DNA of 23,438 nucleotides from a virus: positions 1 through 23,438 of the IMG/VR virus record IMGVR_UViG_3300003322_001531, one strand, 5' to 3'. The notes under the pieces were generated by a model. It was given only the letters and a program-made list of their open reading frames with translations. It was not told where the DNA came from and ran no database searches. Below, piece by piece: positions 6,464-14,203 of the stretch; position 1 is the first letter of the stretch; each line of letters starts with the position of its first letter. The translations under genes and the position numbers were made by a program.

Positions 6464-9148
6464 TCAACCGAGATCCTGTCGGACGGTTGGAGCGTTGGCC
6501 CGGATGGTGGACAGAATCACCTGCCGCCCTGTTTGTGTGCCCATCACGTTGACGATCTCGCGCGGGTCCAAATACAGCACGTTCGTGATCTGCGCGGATC
6601 GCGATTCGGGCGCGCTGGCGGCGGACCGCTCCGACACCGGCCTGCGCGCGAGAGCGGGTGCGGTCGGAGCCGGCGACACAAAGCCCCCGCCGGCATACCC
6701 ACGCAACCCGTCCAATGCGGCCATGCCGATGCGGTTGAACCGCTCCAAGAACGGCCGTGCACCCGGCTGGCGCACGACCTCCCGGCGATTGACGAACTCA
6801 CCGCGGTGTACGATGCCGGCCGGCGCGTACTTCGGGCCGATGCCGGTAAAACCGCCTGACGCGAAGAAGCCGCTCGCGCGCTTGGTCGCATTGGCCGCCA
6901 GCAGGGTCGCCGCAGCCGTCTGCATCGCATTGGCCGCCTTGAGCACCACGCCGCCGGCCACGCCCAGCGCCACCGACGCGCCGGTGATCGGGGTGGCATA
7001 GGCAGCGCCGGCCGCTGCGGCTTGAACCGGGTCCGGCTGGGCGATGTCCGGGGTTTTGCCCCCACCCACGATTCTTCCTACGACCGACATCAGCTTGGCT
7101 GTCGCCAGGGCCGCCAGTTGCTGCGAGGCCAGTTGCGCCAGCGAGCGGGCCATATCCTGCACCAAGCCCGTCAGCGCCTGCCGCAGCGTCGACGTGCCGG
7201 TGGCCAGTCCTTCCAGTGCATTGCCCAGGCCGGCCTCGAAGCCGTTGGTGAGCGTCACCACCAGTTCGTTCGATTGGGTCTTCAACGCCGCGACCTGCGC
7301 GGTCAGATCCCTGACCCGCTCGATGGCCTCCGGAGACCCCGTCTTGGCGGCCAGCGCATCCATCTTCGGCAGCAGTTGATCAACCTCCGCCGCGGTGCGA
7401 CCGTGCAGATCAAGCAACTCGCGACGCGCGCCAATCTCGGTCAGCAGGCCCGCTTGCTGGCGGGTTTGAATCGACTGTTCCTGGCGCGATTGGTCGCCGA
7501 ATATCTGCTCGATCTTCGCCTGCAGTTCCTGCAACTCGGCCTGAGCGGACTCGGTGTCGATGTGCATCCGCAGCGTGGACTCACCCGCAACGCCCAGACG
7601 CTTCATGTCCGCGATCAAAGGCGCGTACTGCGCCGTCAACTCGCGCTCCCGCACCTCCTTCTCTTTACCTTGAATGCGAAGCAAGGCGTTCTGCGCAGAA
7701 GCGACCGCGTCGGCTAGTTCTTGTCGTCGCGCCTTGTCTTTGCGCTCCTGCTCGTCGCGCTCCTTGTCTTGCTTCGATTTTTTGGACTCGCCTTTGTCCT
7801 TAGCCTTCTTGTCGCCGACTTTTCCCGCCGAATCCGCGATGGTCTTGGCGTTCGCGGCAAAGTCGCGTGCTGGCTTGCCGTCTGCGCTGGTCTTCCAAAG
7901 CAGTTCGATCTGCTGATTGGCCTTGGCGATATCCTCCATCATGTCGCCGCCTGCCGCGCGCCACGCCTCGGCGGTCTGGCGCGCAAGGCCCTTGGCCTCG
8001 CCCAAAGCCTGCTGCTGGACCTGGAAAAACTGCGACGGCCCCGAAAAATCGAACTGCGCGACCTTCTTGACCGACTCGACATAGGCGACGACGACCCGGC
8101 CGTTCAACGCCAAATACCGGGCGAGGTTTTCGACGCTGATCATCAGGGCCGCGATGACGCGACCTACCAGCTGGAACCCAACTTTGAGCCCGATGATCGC
8201 GGTGCCGAGTACGCGCACAATCGACACCAGCACATTGAGCTTCTCGCCGGCGGCATCCGTCGTACCGCCCGCAGTGACCAGGGCGGCGTTGTAGCTGGAG
8301 ACGAAGATCGCGAGGGAGGAAAGCTCGGTAGAAAAGGCCCCGGCGGCTCCCGTCGCCCGCTCGGTGTCGCCGACAGTGATGGTGAACGCATTGCTCAGCT
8401 GGGTGAGCGCACCGCCGATGGTCAGCGGCAGCTTCGCGAACTCCTCGGAAACCGACTTACCCTGGCTCTGGATCGCCCGCAGCACCAGCGCGGTGGTCAG
8501 CTTGCCTTCGGACGCCAACTTCTTGAGGTTGTCGGCGCCTTCGACGCCCAGATCCCTCAAGCCGGCCTTCAACGCCTCGGCGAGGCGCGGCGTCTGCTCC
8601 AGAACCGAGTTGAGTTCCTCGCCGCCGAGCCGGCCCGTCGACAATCCCTGGCCCAACTGCATCAGCGCAGCTTCGCCCGAAGCCGCAGAGGTGAAGCTGA
8701 GCGCAACTGCTTGCGAGATCGTCTGGGTCAGGCCGAGAAGTTGATCCTGGCTCAGCCTGAGCGATTGCGTGCTGCGCTCGACGCGGGCATAGAGATCGAC
8801 GGTGGCCGCCAGTGGCTGGCGCGTGGCTTGCGCGATCTGCTGTACACCGCTGTAGGCGGTATTGAATTCCTCCTGGCTCTTGGTCGCCAGCTTCAGGCGG
8901 CCTTGCAGGGTGACCGCCTCGTCAGCAACGCGCGCGAGCGCCTGTACCGATCGCAGCGACAGATAGCCGGCCGCGATGCCTCGGATCTCGGACTGCAAGC
9001 CCACCAGGCTGGCCTGCACCTTGCGTCCCCCCGCCTGGGACTCGTTCGCGAACGAGCGCACGCGCGCGCCGGCTTGTTGAAGCGCAGCATTCAGCGCCGC
9101 CGCATTGCCTCGCAGCAATAGCGTGATCGTGGTGTCGCGATTGGCCAT
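6464..9148 (-). CDS. Tape measure protein (894 aa)
   Basis: An 894-aa protein that sets tail length. Residues about 65-230 (VQALARVADEAVTLQGRLKLAT...LGQGLSTGRLGGEELNSVLEQTPRLAEALKAGL) match the conserved tape-measure N-terminal domain. Hydrophobic segments lie around 303-340. A very K/E-rich stretch at 443-475 leads into a long coiled coil to about 600. The C-terminus has the Gly/Ala-rich 'SGGFTGIGPKYAPAGIVHRGEFVNRREVV' motif common at the end of lambda-type tape measures. At the usual value of about 0.15 nm per residue the tail would be near 130 nm. The gene is separated from the tail chaperone by the lysis genes and an opposite-strand gene, which is unusual. Its ATG lacks a clear Shine-Dalgarno. 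Confidence 0.93.
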   Translation of the reverse strand: MANRDTTITLLLRGNAAALNAALQQAGARVRSFANESQAGGRKVQASLVGLQSEIRGIAAGYLSLRSVQALARVADEAVTLQGRLKLATKSQEEFNTAYSGVQQIAQATRQPLAATVDLYARVERSTQSLRLSQDQLLGLTQTISQAVALSFTSAASGEAALMQLGQGLSTGRLGGEELNSVLEQTPRLAEALKAGLRDLGVEGADNLKKLASEGKLTTALVLRAIQSQGKSVSEEFAKLPLTIGGALTQLSNAFTITVGDTERATGAAGAFSTELSSLAIFVSSYNAALVTAGGTTDAAGEKLNVLVSIVRVLGTAIIGLKVGFQLVGRVIAALMISVENLARYLALNGRVVVAYVESVKKVAQFDFSGPSQFFQVQQQALGEAKGLARQTAEAWRAAGGDMMEDIAKANQQIELLWKTSADGKPARDFAANAKTIADSAGKVGDKKAKDKGESKKSKQDKERDEQERKDKARRQELADAVASAQNALLRIQGKEKEVRERELTAQYAPLIADMKRLGVAGESTLRMHIDTESAQAELQELQAKIEQIFGDQSRQEQSIQTRQQAGLLTEIGARRELLDLHGRTAAEVDQLLPKMDALAAKTGSPEAIERVRDLTAQVAALKTQSNELVVTLTNGFEAGLGNALEGLATGTSTLRQALTGLVQDMARSLAQLASQQLAALATAKLMSVVGRIVGGGKTPDIAQPDPVQAAAAGAAYATPITGASVALGVAGGVVLKAANAMQTAAATLLAANATKRASGFFASGGFTGIGPKYAPAGIVHRGEFVNRREVVRQPGARPFLERFNRIGMAALDGLRGYAGGGFVSPAPTAPALARRPVSERSAASAPESRSAQITNVLYLDPREIVNVMGTQTGRQVILSTIRANAPTVRQDLG

Positions 9149-9341
9149 CTATAGTGCGTAGGCAGGCTCCGACCCCGCCGCACTGCGGCCAGATACTCAG
9201 GCTGAAGCAGGGTTATGGGGCGCTGGCCGTTGGGCTCATGTCTGAGCAGGCCGCTTCTTATGAGGGCTACCGGGAAGCAGATTAGTCAGGCATGCTTCCC
9301 GGTTGAAGGTCAAACCACGCCGTACTCAGGACGAGGACAGG
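9149..9341. other. Divergent intergenic region between tape measure and opposite-strand membrane gene
   Basis: This 193-base stretch lies between the start of the tape measure (minus) and the start of the membrane gene (plus). It holds no convincing gene. It must contain the promoter of the plus-strand gene and could contain one for the tail operon. I could not pick a convincing -35/-10 pair with good spacing. The only clear structure is an 11-bp inverted repeat, listed separately. Confidence 0.6.
9269..9303. repeat. Perfect 11-bp inverted repeat upstream of the membrane gene
   Basis: ACCGGGAAGCA at 9269-9279 is the exact reverse complement of TGCTTCCCGGT at 9293-9303, with a 13-base loop. 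Neither side is followed by a T-run, so it does not look like an intrinsic terminator. It lies 38 bases upstream of the ATG of the plus-strand membrane gene. It may be an operator or a 5' UTR hairpin. Confidence 0.6.
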
Positions 9342-9845
9342 ATGAATAGCAATGAATTCCCGCTTACATCGGCGGAAATTACTCGCCGCCTGGAGAAGCT
9401 CGCGGTGGGCATGGGAGCCTTACTATTCATAGCGTGCCTGCCCTTACCCGCTTATACCCTTGAAGCAACCTGCGGCACGACCACCATTCGATCTTACGAA
9501 GTCTTGCTATCAGGTGCGTTCGGACCTTTCATTGGCGTTTGGGAGTGGTACGCCAATCCGTTGTTGTTTCTTTCTTGGATTTTCGTCATCAAAAAATACT
9601 ACGCACACGCCGTCGCCATAGCGGGGCTATCCGTGCTCACGGCGTTTGCCTTTCTCTTTCGCGATTCAATGATGTCAAACGAGGCCGGGGATCTCAGCAG
9701 AATCGCATCACTCGGTAGCGGTTATTGGGTTTGGACGATGAGCATCCAAGGGACTCTATTAGTCGCCGCTCATCTTCTTATTATTAATTGGTCCAGAAAG
9801 CCCTCGGACACGGACGATCACGAGAGAGAACCTCCTGCCTTTTGA
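9342..9845 (+). CDS. Four-TM membrane protein, candidate moron (167 aa)
   Basis: This is the only convincing plus-strand gene inside the late operon. I chose the ATG at 9342 (MNSNEFPLTS), preceded by GAGGACAGG, over an upstream TTG at 9303. The product has hydrophobic segments at about 20-38, 66-84, 86-107 and 127-149 and a charged C-terminus. There is no signal peptidase motif. Its base composition and codon use are visibly AT-richer than its neighbours (for example TTATTATTAATTGG near the end), which suggests recent transfer. It runs convergently with the endolysin and overlaps its end by 28 bases. The location fits a moron expressed in lysogens, for example a superinfection-exclusion or host-envelope protein. 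The function is not recognised, and it is not a spanin. Confidence 0.8.
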   Translation: MNSNEFPLTSAEITRRLEKLAVGMGALLFIACLPLPAYTLEATCGTTTIRSYEVLLSGAFGPFIGVWEWYANPLLFLSWIFVIKKYYAHAVAIAGLSVLTAFAFLFRDSMMSNEAGDLSRIASLGSGYWVWTMSIQGTLLVAAHLLIINWSRKPSDTDDHEREPPAF

Positions 9846-10294
9846 AAGGCAGCCAATAGGTTCTCTAGGGATACCTCGCGTTGCCCGTAGCCAGCCTGAG
9901 GCAGCGAAGCCCACGTCTTGCGGGACTTCCGAACCGCCGAACTGATCCATCCCTTCTGGATGTCGGCCAGCGAGCCGTTCTCGCGCAAGAGCTCGATGGC
10001 GGCACAATCCTGCGAGGCCGGGCCGAAGTCCGGTAGGCCCAGCCGCATCTGCAAGCTGTTCCAAGTCCGCCACAAGAACTGATAGCGACCGGCCGCGGTG
10101 GAATGGATTCGATACTTCGGCAGCCAAATCATCAAGCGCGGATGCTTAGCGAAGTCGGTAAACCGGTCGCCGCCCACCAGCACGTCGTAGCCGCCGATGA
10201 CGCTAAAGCGCTCGACGCCCTCAGCGTGCGCGATCATGTCCAAGAACGCGACAACGTTCTGGCCACCGGCCTGCTCAGCGGTCAGGCGTGCCAT
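9818..10294 (-). CDS. Endolysin, lambda R-like lytic transglycosylase (158 aa)
   Basis: This protein matches lambda R (glycoside hydrolase family 104) along its length: FLDMIAHAEG, GGYDVLVGGDRFTDFAKHPR, STAAGRYQFLWRTWN, LGLPDFGPASQDCAAIELL and the end 'TWASLPQAGYGQREVSLENLLAAFQKAGGSL'. The catalytic glutamate is E25 in AHAEG. It cleaves the glycan strands of peptidoglycan to release progeny. It has no signal peptide, so it depends on the holin encoded just upstream (20-base overlap). The length (158 aa) equals that of lambda R. No Rz/Rz1 spanin gene follows on this strand; the space is taken by the plus-strand membrane gene. Confidence 0.95.
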   Translation of the reverse strand: MARLTAEQAGGQNVVAFLDMIAHAEGVERFSVIGGYDVLVGGDRFTDFAKHPRLMIWLPKYRIHSTAAGRYQFLWRTWNSLQMRLGLPDFGPASQDCAAIELLRENGSLADIQKGWISSAVRKSRKTWASLPQAGYGQREVSLENLLAAFQKAGGSLS

Positions 10295-10496
10295 CGGCGC
10301 CTCGCTGCTGAAACAGTCGGCCGAACAGACCCAGGATCAAAACGCCCGCGCTGACGTACATTGCAACCCGATCCGGTAGATGCACACGCAGATCGTCGGG
10401 CAGGTTGAGCCAGACCCCTTGCAGGGCGATGGCGAGCGTCATCGCCTGCACGCTCAGAAAGCGCCACGCCTGGCGCCAGTTCTCAATCAGTTTCAT
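10275..10496 (-). CDS. Holin (73 aa, two membrane segments)
   Basis: A small protein starting MKLIENWRQAWRFLSVQ, with hydrophobic segments at about 17-33 and 45-64 and a charged C-terminus (QQRGADGTPDR). This is the size and pattern of a common small proteobacterial phage holin family. The inner-membrane holin would trigger lysis timing and let the soluble endolysin reach the wall. Its ATG overlaps the TGA of the tail chaperone frameshift frame (ATGA), so it is coupled to tail assembly genes. It overlaps the endolysin start by 20 bases. Confidence 0.85.
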   Translation of the reverse strand: MKLIENWRQAWRFLSVQAMTLAIALQGVWLNLPDDLRVHLPDRVAMYVSAGVLILGLFGRLFQQRGADGTPDR

Positions 10497-11109
10497 AGGG
10501 ATTCCCGCAGGGATTGGATAAGGGCGGTGACGTCCGCTCCGCCAGCGAAGCCGGCGTTCAAGTCCTCAATGCGTTCGGCACGCAGCGCGCGCTCGCGCTG
10601 GATCGCGGCGCGGTAGAACAGCGCGAGTTGGCGCGCGGTCGCGCGCTCAATCCACGGCCAGTCGTGGCCATGATCGATCAGGGTGGCGAGGACGCTGGGC
10701 CAGTCGCTGCCGGGGCCGCTCGCCGCAGTTCCACCGCCGCCAGCACGCGCTGCAGAAAAAAATCGGCGTTGACCGCCCAGAAGGTCAGCAGCAGCAGATC
10801 GCCTTGCGCGCCAGGCAATGCCTGCACCCATTCGGCGGGCTGATCGCAGGCTTGCGCGAGCAGCGCAATCGTGGCGGTCGGATGCGCCGCGCACACCCGA
10901 TGCAGGCGCCCGAGGTCCACATTGCCGTCGCCGGTCTGCTCGACTAGATCGGCGACCAGCGCCGCGATTTCGGCATGCAAACGCAGGCTCTCGAAGAAGC
11001 CGATTTCGCGCACGGTCACGCTGCGTCCATCGATGGGCAGCGTGCGATTCGGCTCTAGGATCGTCAGGTCGTCGGCCGGTGGCGTCCGGCGCTTCACCTT
11101 GCGCGCCAT
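10493..11109 (-). CDS. Tail assembly chaperone GT, made by -1 frameshift (about 205 aa)
   Basis: The zero frame starts at 11109 and would end at 10678. An overlapping -1 frame continues to 10493 with no good start of its own. The join is at a run of seven T (minus strand), 10756-10762, read GAT TTT TTT C. Shifting -1 there gives 118 zero-frame residues (…WAVNADFF) followed by 87 residues in the -1 frame (SAARAGGGGTAASGPGSDWPSVLATLIDHG…SLRESL). The -1 part has a helical, charged sequence typical of the 'T' domain of lambda gpGT, which binds the tail tube protein, while the G part binds the tape measure. The distal stop overlaps the holin start. The -1 shift is inferred from frame geometry and the slippery heptamer. 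Confidence 0.82.
10678..11109 (-). CDS. Tail assembly chaperone G (143 aa, unshifted product)
   Basis: This is the zero-frame product, MARKVKRRTPPADDLTILEPNRTLPIDGRSVTVREIGFFESLRLHAEIAALVADLV, with a beta-type N-terminus and a helical middle. It follows the tail tube gene with a one-base overlap of TGA and ATG. Size, position after the tube gene and the frameshift site identify it as the gpG-type chaperone that coats the tape measure before tube polymerisation. It is not part of the virion. The last 25 residues (LQRVLAAVELRRAAPAATGPASSPP) lie after the slippery site and are replaced in the longer GT form. Confidence 0.85.
   Translation of the reverse strand: MARKVKRRTPPADDLTILEPNRTLPIDGRSVTVREIGFFESLRLHAEIAALVADLVEQTGDGNVDLGRLHRVCAAHPTATIALLAQACDQPAEWVQALPGAQGDLLLLTFWAVNADFFLQRVLAAVELRRAAPAATGPASSPP
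10756..10762 (-). other. Slippery heptamer for -1 frameshift
   Basis: On the minus strand this reads T TTT TTT followed by CTG. It fits X XXY YYZ exactly in the reading frame of the G gene, so both tRNAs can re-pair after a one-base slip. The downstream -1 frame stays open to the holin start. Lambda-like G/GT genes use the same kind of site. I did not identify a stimulating pseudoknot by eye; the sequence after the site is very GC-rich. Confidence 0.85.
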
Positions 11110-11867
11110 CAGCCGGTCACCAACTCGATCCGGCCGAAACCACCCAGTTCGGGGTCCAGCGCGCGGGATTCATCGAACAAGGCGGCGCCAGACAGTTGCA
11201 GGCTGCCCCACTCTTCCGAGATCAGCGCCAACTGCTCAATGGGATTGAACGTCAGGCGGTACAGCGTCACCTTGGCGCGCTGGCCGGTGACGGTGTTGAT
11301 GCCGTCGAGGAACAACATCCGCTCAGGCGGCGGGGTGGTGAACAGCGCGATGTTGACCGTCGCGCCGTACTGATAGGTCGCCTTGTATGGCTGGGTAAAT
11401 CCGTCGACCTTCCGCAGCCCGAGCACACCGGCCGCGGACGATTCGGTCCACCAATTCGCAGGGGGGATGGTGACCGGCGGGTTGGCGCTGTCGGTCAACG
11501 ACAGTTCGCTGACGTGGCCGCGGTCGAGCGCAACCAGATCGCCCGCCTTGAGGCCCACCGGCAGCAGTTCGTTGCTGACCGCGCCGGCCGGCACGGTCGC
11601 CGGCAAGGCGTACAAGCCCTCGGCCAAGTTCTCCGGGGTCGCTTCATCCAGCGTCAGGTTGACGTTGGCGGTCTTGGACTGGACCAGCCGGCCGTACAGC
11701 AAGCGATTGCCGCTGAACGATTCGAACTTGTCCGAGTTTTGGACTTCCAGGGCGAGTTCCAGTTGCGGTGCATTGCCGACCCAGCGCAGCGGACCGGGCT
11801 TGCCCGTCGATTTGCGCTGGGCGAGGTAGACCTTGCCCTGGAAGGAAAACAGATTCGGCGCGGCCAT
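11109..11867 (-). CDS. Major tail tube protein (252 aa)
   Basis: A 252-aa beta-rich protein, MAAPNLFSFQGKVYLAQRKSTGKPGPLRWVGNAPQLELALEVQNSDKFESFSG, with 'TLTLD/NLTLDEATPENLAEGLYA' and 'GINTVTGQRAKVTLYRLTFNPIEQLALISEEWGSLQLSGAAL'. This is the pattern of siphophage tail tube subunits of the Chi/lambda V type: repeated strands, 'EEW' near the C-terminus and 'L.G.AL.D'. It forms the tube through which DNA passes. It has a good AGGAG 11 bases before the ATG, better than most neighbours, as expected for a highly made protein. A TATATATA stretch lies just upstream. The gene directly precedes G/GT. Confidence 0.88.
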   Translation of the reverse strand: MAAPNLFSFQGKVYLAQRKSTGKPGPLRWVGNAPQLELALEVQNSDKFESFSGNRLLYGRLVQSKTANVNLTLDEATPENLAEGLYALPATVPAGAVSNELLPVGLKAGDLVALDRGHVSELSLTDSANPPVTIPPANWWTESSAAGVLGLRKVDGFTQPYKATYQYGATVNIALFTTPPPERMLFLDGINTVTGQRAKVTLYRLTFNPIEQLALISEEWGSLQLSGAALFDESRALDPELGGFGRIELVTG

Positions 11868-11921
11868 CGGGTCGCGTACTCCTATATATATGGTGTCGAA
11901 GGCCGCCAGCCGGCAGCCCGT
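11868..11921 (-). promoter_or_regulatory. Strong ribosome binding site and TATATATA stretch before the tail tube gene
   Basis: This short gap follows the gpZ-like gene. On the minus strand it contains CCATATATATAGGAGT ahead of the tube ATG. AGGAG is a clear Shine-Dalgarno. The AT-rich octamer is striking in so GC-rich a region and could unfold the ribosome binding site or act as an internal -10. I see no -35 at a good distance. Confidence 0.45.
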
Positions 11922-12479
11922 TCAGCGGCGCAGCGAGCGCAGCAGTTGCCGATCCAGGTCGGCGGTGATCACGTCCAGGCCGGCTTGGGCCATGCGGGTC
12001 GGGCGGTCGCCCTTGCGCAGCATTTGGGCCAACGACGGGCCAAACAGCGGCTCGATGGGGTAGCGCGGTACGCGGCGGGTGCCGCCGCTGCCGGCGAGCG
12101 GTTCGCGCTCCCACGCCTTGCGGATGCCCTGGCCGCGCCGACTGCGGACGAAGCCGTGGGGTTCGTGGCCCGGCCGATTTCGGAAGATGCGGTAGCGAAG
12201 CCCCGAGGGCGTGTCGCGCCCGGCGAAATTCAGCAGACCGATGCCCCGCACACGGCCCACCAGCTCGATGCCGTCGCGGATGAGCCGCACGCTCAAGCCA
12301 TCGCGAATGCGGGCCGCCGACAGCGCGTATTCGGTTTGGATGTCGCGGCGCGCGATGACCGGCCAGCGGCGCCGCAGCGTGCCCAGCGCGCGTCGCTGCG
12401 CGATCAGCACCTTCGCCGGCAGGTCGCTGATGCGCTTGGCCGCGTCCAACGCGCCATCGGCGTCGATGGATACCCGCAT
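11922..12479 (-). CDS. Minor tail/neck protein, gpZ-like (185 aa)
   Basis: A basic 185-aa protein, MRVSIDADGALDAAKRISDLPAKVLIAQRRALGTLRRRWPVIARRDIQTEYALSAARIRDGLSVRL, followed by 'GLLNFAGRDTPSGLRYRIFR' and an Arg/Gly-rich region ending 'IEPLFGPSLAQML'. The order (helical N-terminus, 'NFAGR', RxRRGQG, 'GPS...M') is that of prophage minor tail protein Z, an HK97 gp10-like neck component. In lambda, Z is needed late in tail completion. It lies between the tail terminator and the tube gene, as in related siphophages. Its start overlaps the stop of the upstream gene. Confidence 0.85.
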   Translation of the reverse strand: MRVSIDADGALDAAKRISDLPAKVLIAQRRALGTLRRRWPVIARRDIQTEYALSAARIRDGLSVRLIRDGIELVGRVRGIGLLNFAGRDTPSGLRYRIFRNRPGHEPHGFVRSRRGQGIRKAWEREPLAGSGGTRRVPRYPIEPLFGPSLAQMLRKGDRPTRMAQAGLDVITADLDRQLLRSLRR

Positions 12480-12907
12480 CAGCGCCGATACCGTACGGTC
12501 AAGGTGAGCTGGACGGCGACCACGGCCAACCCTTCGGGCCGATCGAGGAACACGATGTCCTCGACCTGCAACGGAAGTGCATGCGGCAGCGGAATCCAGG
12601 CATCGAGGGCATCCTCGACGTCGGCTGCGACGGCGTGGGCGCGGGCATGAGCGTCGATGAAACTGGCCGGCAACGTGGCTTCGACCATCGCCTGCAGAAG
12701 CCGATGCCGGCCATGCGCCTTTTGGTTGTCCCGTTGCACGCCTAGCGCGGCCAACGTCAGCCCCGGGACGTCCAGATCGGCGTGCTGTGCCGGCTCCAGG
12801 GCCACGTCGGCGCCAATGTCGGTTCGATAGCCGCCGCCGATTCGGATTTCAGCCAGGCGCGCAGCGATACGTTCCAGCAGCGACCACGTCGGCGCCGGCT
12901 CAGCCAT
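12479..12907 (-). CDS. Tail terminator-like protein (142 aa)
   Basis: A 142-aa protein starting MAEPAPTWSLLERIAARLAEIRIGGGYRTDIGADV, a helix followed by a GY-T-D-G turn. It has a helical middle (AHAVAADVEDALDAW) and closes with strands 'GLAVVAVQLTLTVRYRR'. This is the usual build of tail terminator/minor tail proteins (gpU role), which cap the tube at the connector end. It overlaps the connector gene upstream by 8 bases and gpZ downstream. The role comes from size, end motif and order; sequence identity to a named family was not checked. Confidence 0.72.
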   Translation of the reverse strand: MAEPAPTWSLLERIAARLAEIRIGGGYRTDIGADVALEPAQHADLDVPGLTLAALGVQRDNQKAHGRHRLLQAMVEATLPASFIDAHARAHAVAADVEDALDAWIPLPHALPLQVEDIVFLDRPEGLAVVAVQLTLTVRYRR

Positions 12908-13190
12908 GCAGCACCGCCTCGTTCACCCGACCGTCATTGCGGACGATGGCCTCAACCGCTTGGGATCGGTCATCGATTGTGACAATGTCGCCGCGGCGGA
13001 ATACCCATTCCCGATTGCGCGCGCACACGTGCCGAACCAAGCCGATAACTTGCTGGTACTCGCCTAAGCGCTCGGCGCCGTCGCGCACGACAAGGCGGAT
13101 CGACGCCGAGGGGTTAGGTGGGCGCTGAACCTGCGCGACGACGCCGAGCATGTCGAAGACTACGGCATCGGCCGTCAAAAACGCATCCAC
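12900..13190 (-). CDS. Head-tail connector/head completion protein (96 aa)
   Basis: The frame is open from an upstream ATG inside the capsid gene, but the likely start is the GTG at 13190, two bases after the capsid stop (MDAFLTADAVVFDMLGVVAQVQRP). The product is a small beta-rich protein, 'ASIRLVVRDGAERLGEYQQVIGLVRHVCARNREWVFRRGDIVTIDDRSQAVEAIVRNDGRVNEAVLHG'. A small beta-barrel with 'FRRGD.V.IDD..Q.VE' directly after the capsid gene is the signature of gpFII-like head closure/joining proteins. It seals the portal and gives the tail its docking site. The exact family was not confirmed. Confidence 0.78.
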   Translation of the reverse strand: MDAFLTADAVVFDMLGVVAQVQRPPNPSASIRLVVRDGAERLGEYQQVIGLVRHVCARNREWVFRRGDIVTIDDRSQAVEAIVRNDGRVNEAVLHG

Positions 13191-13192
13191 GA

Positions 13193-14200
13193 TTACGCCT
13201 TCAGTTTCACCAGCAGTGCGGGCCGGTGGCACATCGGCAGCGGATTGGATTGCGTGTGCAGATCGGTTCCGCGATCGAACTTACGCGGCGCCTGCTTGCT
13301 GTAAAGCATCTGGCCGAGGGTGTTGACTGTCTCGTTGAAGTCGGCCGGCGCAACGTAGGTCGCGAAGGTATCGAGCGTGCCCAGCGGGAACGCGTGGCCT
13401 TCGCCCGCGGCGATGAAGCGCCGGGACTTCCCTTCCGTATCGCTCGCCTCTCCGGAGTACTCTTCGAAGCGGACGCCGGCGAAGCGGAAATCCGAGCGCA
13501 TGTCGTCGCGTAGGGCCGCACCCTCTTGCCAGAGGTGATAGGCCTCCTTGACCTTGTCGTGCCCGGACAGCGCGTCGAAGAACTCCGGCGATACCAGAAC
13601 GTGGATGCCGCTCATGCGCTCGCCCTTTAGGGCATTACCCATATAGCGCTTCAGGTCGATGCACTTCTGCCGAACATCGGCTTCCTTGTTCGACAGCTGA
13701 AAATCGAAGATCTTCGGCGTGATGTCAAAGATATCGAACAGATTCGCCAACTCGCTGCCATCGGCATCCAGGATGACGCCCTTGAGCGCCCCCATCCTGA
13801 GGTGCTCGAGGGTAATCGCATGCTTGTTCCGCATCGTCTGCAGGTGATCGGCCATGACACCGGCGATGGTCTCCAGCTCGGACTCGGTGCTGAAGGAGCG
13901 CACGCCGATCACTTCTTCTGGAAGAACCACATCCTCGTGCGGAATGTGCGGGACGTTGAAGGCGCGTAGCGAGCGCTTACCACGCTTGCCAACGGCACCT
14001 GGCGAACCGACGGGTTGCGTAGGTAGCAACGACAAGATGCCGTTTCGCTCCTCGACCGTCACCTGCCGGGTCCGCACCGGCCGGACCGGGAACAAGCCGA
14101 GCTCGTCGAGCCGACCGTACTGGTTGGGCAGGATATTGATCGCGGCGGTCAGCGCGCTCATCGAGAACGCCGGATTGTGGAACGGGTTATTCATCGACAT
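13193..14200 (-). CDS. Major capsid protein, gpE family (335 aa)
   Basis: The 335-aa product aligns by motif recall with the lambda gpE family: MSMNNPFHNPAFSMSALTAAINILPNQYGRLDELGLFP at the start, then 'VPHIPHEDVVLPEEVIGVRSF', 'MRNKHAITLEHLRMGALKGVILDADGSELANLFDIF', and 'HTQSNPLPMCHRPALLVKL' at the end. It assembles the icosahedral shell. It follows the decoration gene after 3 bases and lies directly after the protease/scaffold gene, the lambda D-E order. No N-terminal delta domain is seen, consistent with use of a separate scaffold. Confidence 0.95.
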   Translation of the reverse strand: MSMNNPFHNPAFSMSALTAAINILPNQYGRLDELGLFPVRPVRTRQVTVEERNGILSLLPTQPVGSPGAVGKRGKRSLRAFNVPHIPHEDVVLPEEVIGVRSFSTESELETIAGVMADHLQTMRNKHAITLEHLRMGALKGVILDADGSELANLFDIFDITPKIFDFQLSNKEADVRQKCIDLKRYMGNALKGERMSGIHVLVSPEFFDALSGHDKVKEAYHLWQEGAALRDDMRSDFRFAGVRFEEYSGEASDTEGKSRRFIAAGEGHAFPLGTLDTFATYVAPADFNETVNTLGQMLYSKQAPRKFDRGTDLHTQSNPLPMCHRPALLVKLKA

Positions 14201-14203
14201 GGG

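Noticed and set aside
9269-9303. Intrinsic terminator at the inverted repeat
   Set aside because: There is no T-run on either side and it lies upstream of starts on both strands, not after a gene.
9303-9845. Longer form of the plus-strand membrane protein from a TTG
   Set aside because: The TTG lies within the inverted repeat and has no ribosome site; the ATG at 9342 has GAGGA upstream and puts the first membrane segment at a usual distance.
10818-12650. 610-codon open frame on the plus strand
   Set aside because: It runs opposite to four well-supported tail genes, its sequence is Arg/Ala/Gln-rich without domains, and it has no ribosome site. It is a high-GC antisense shadow.
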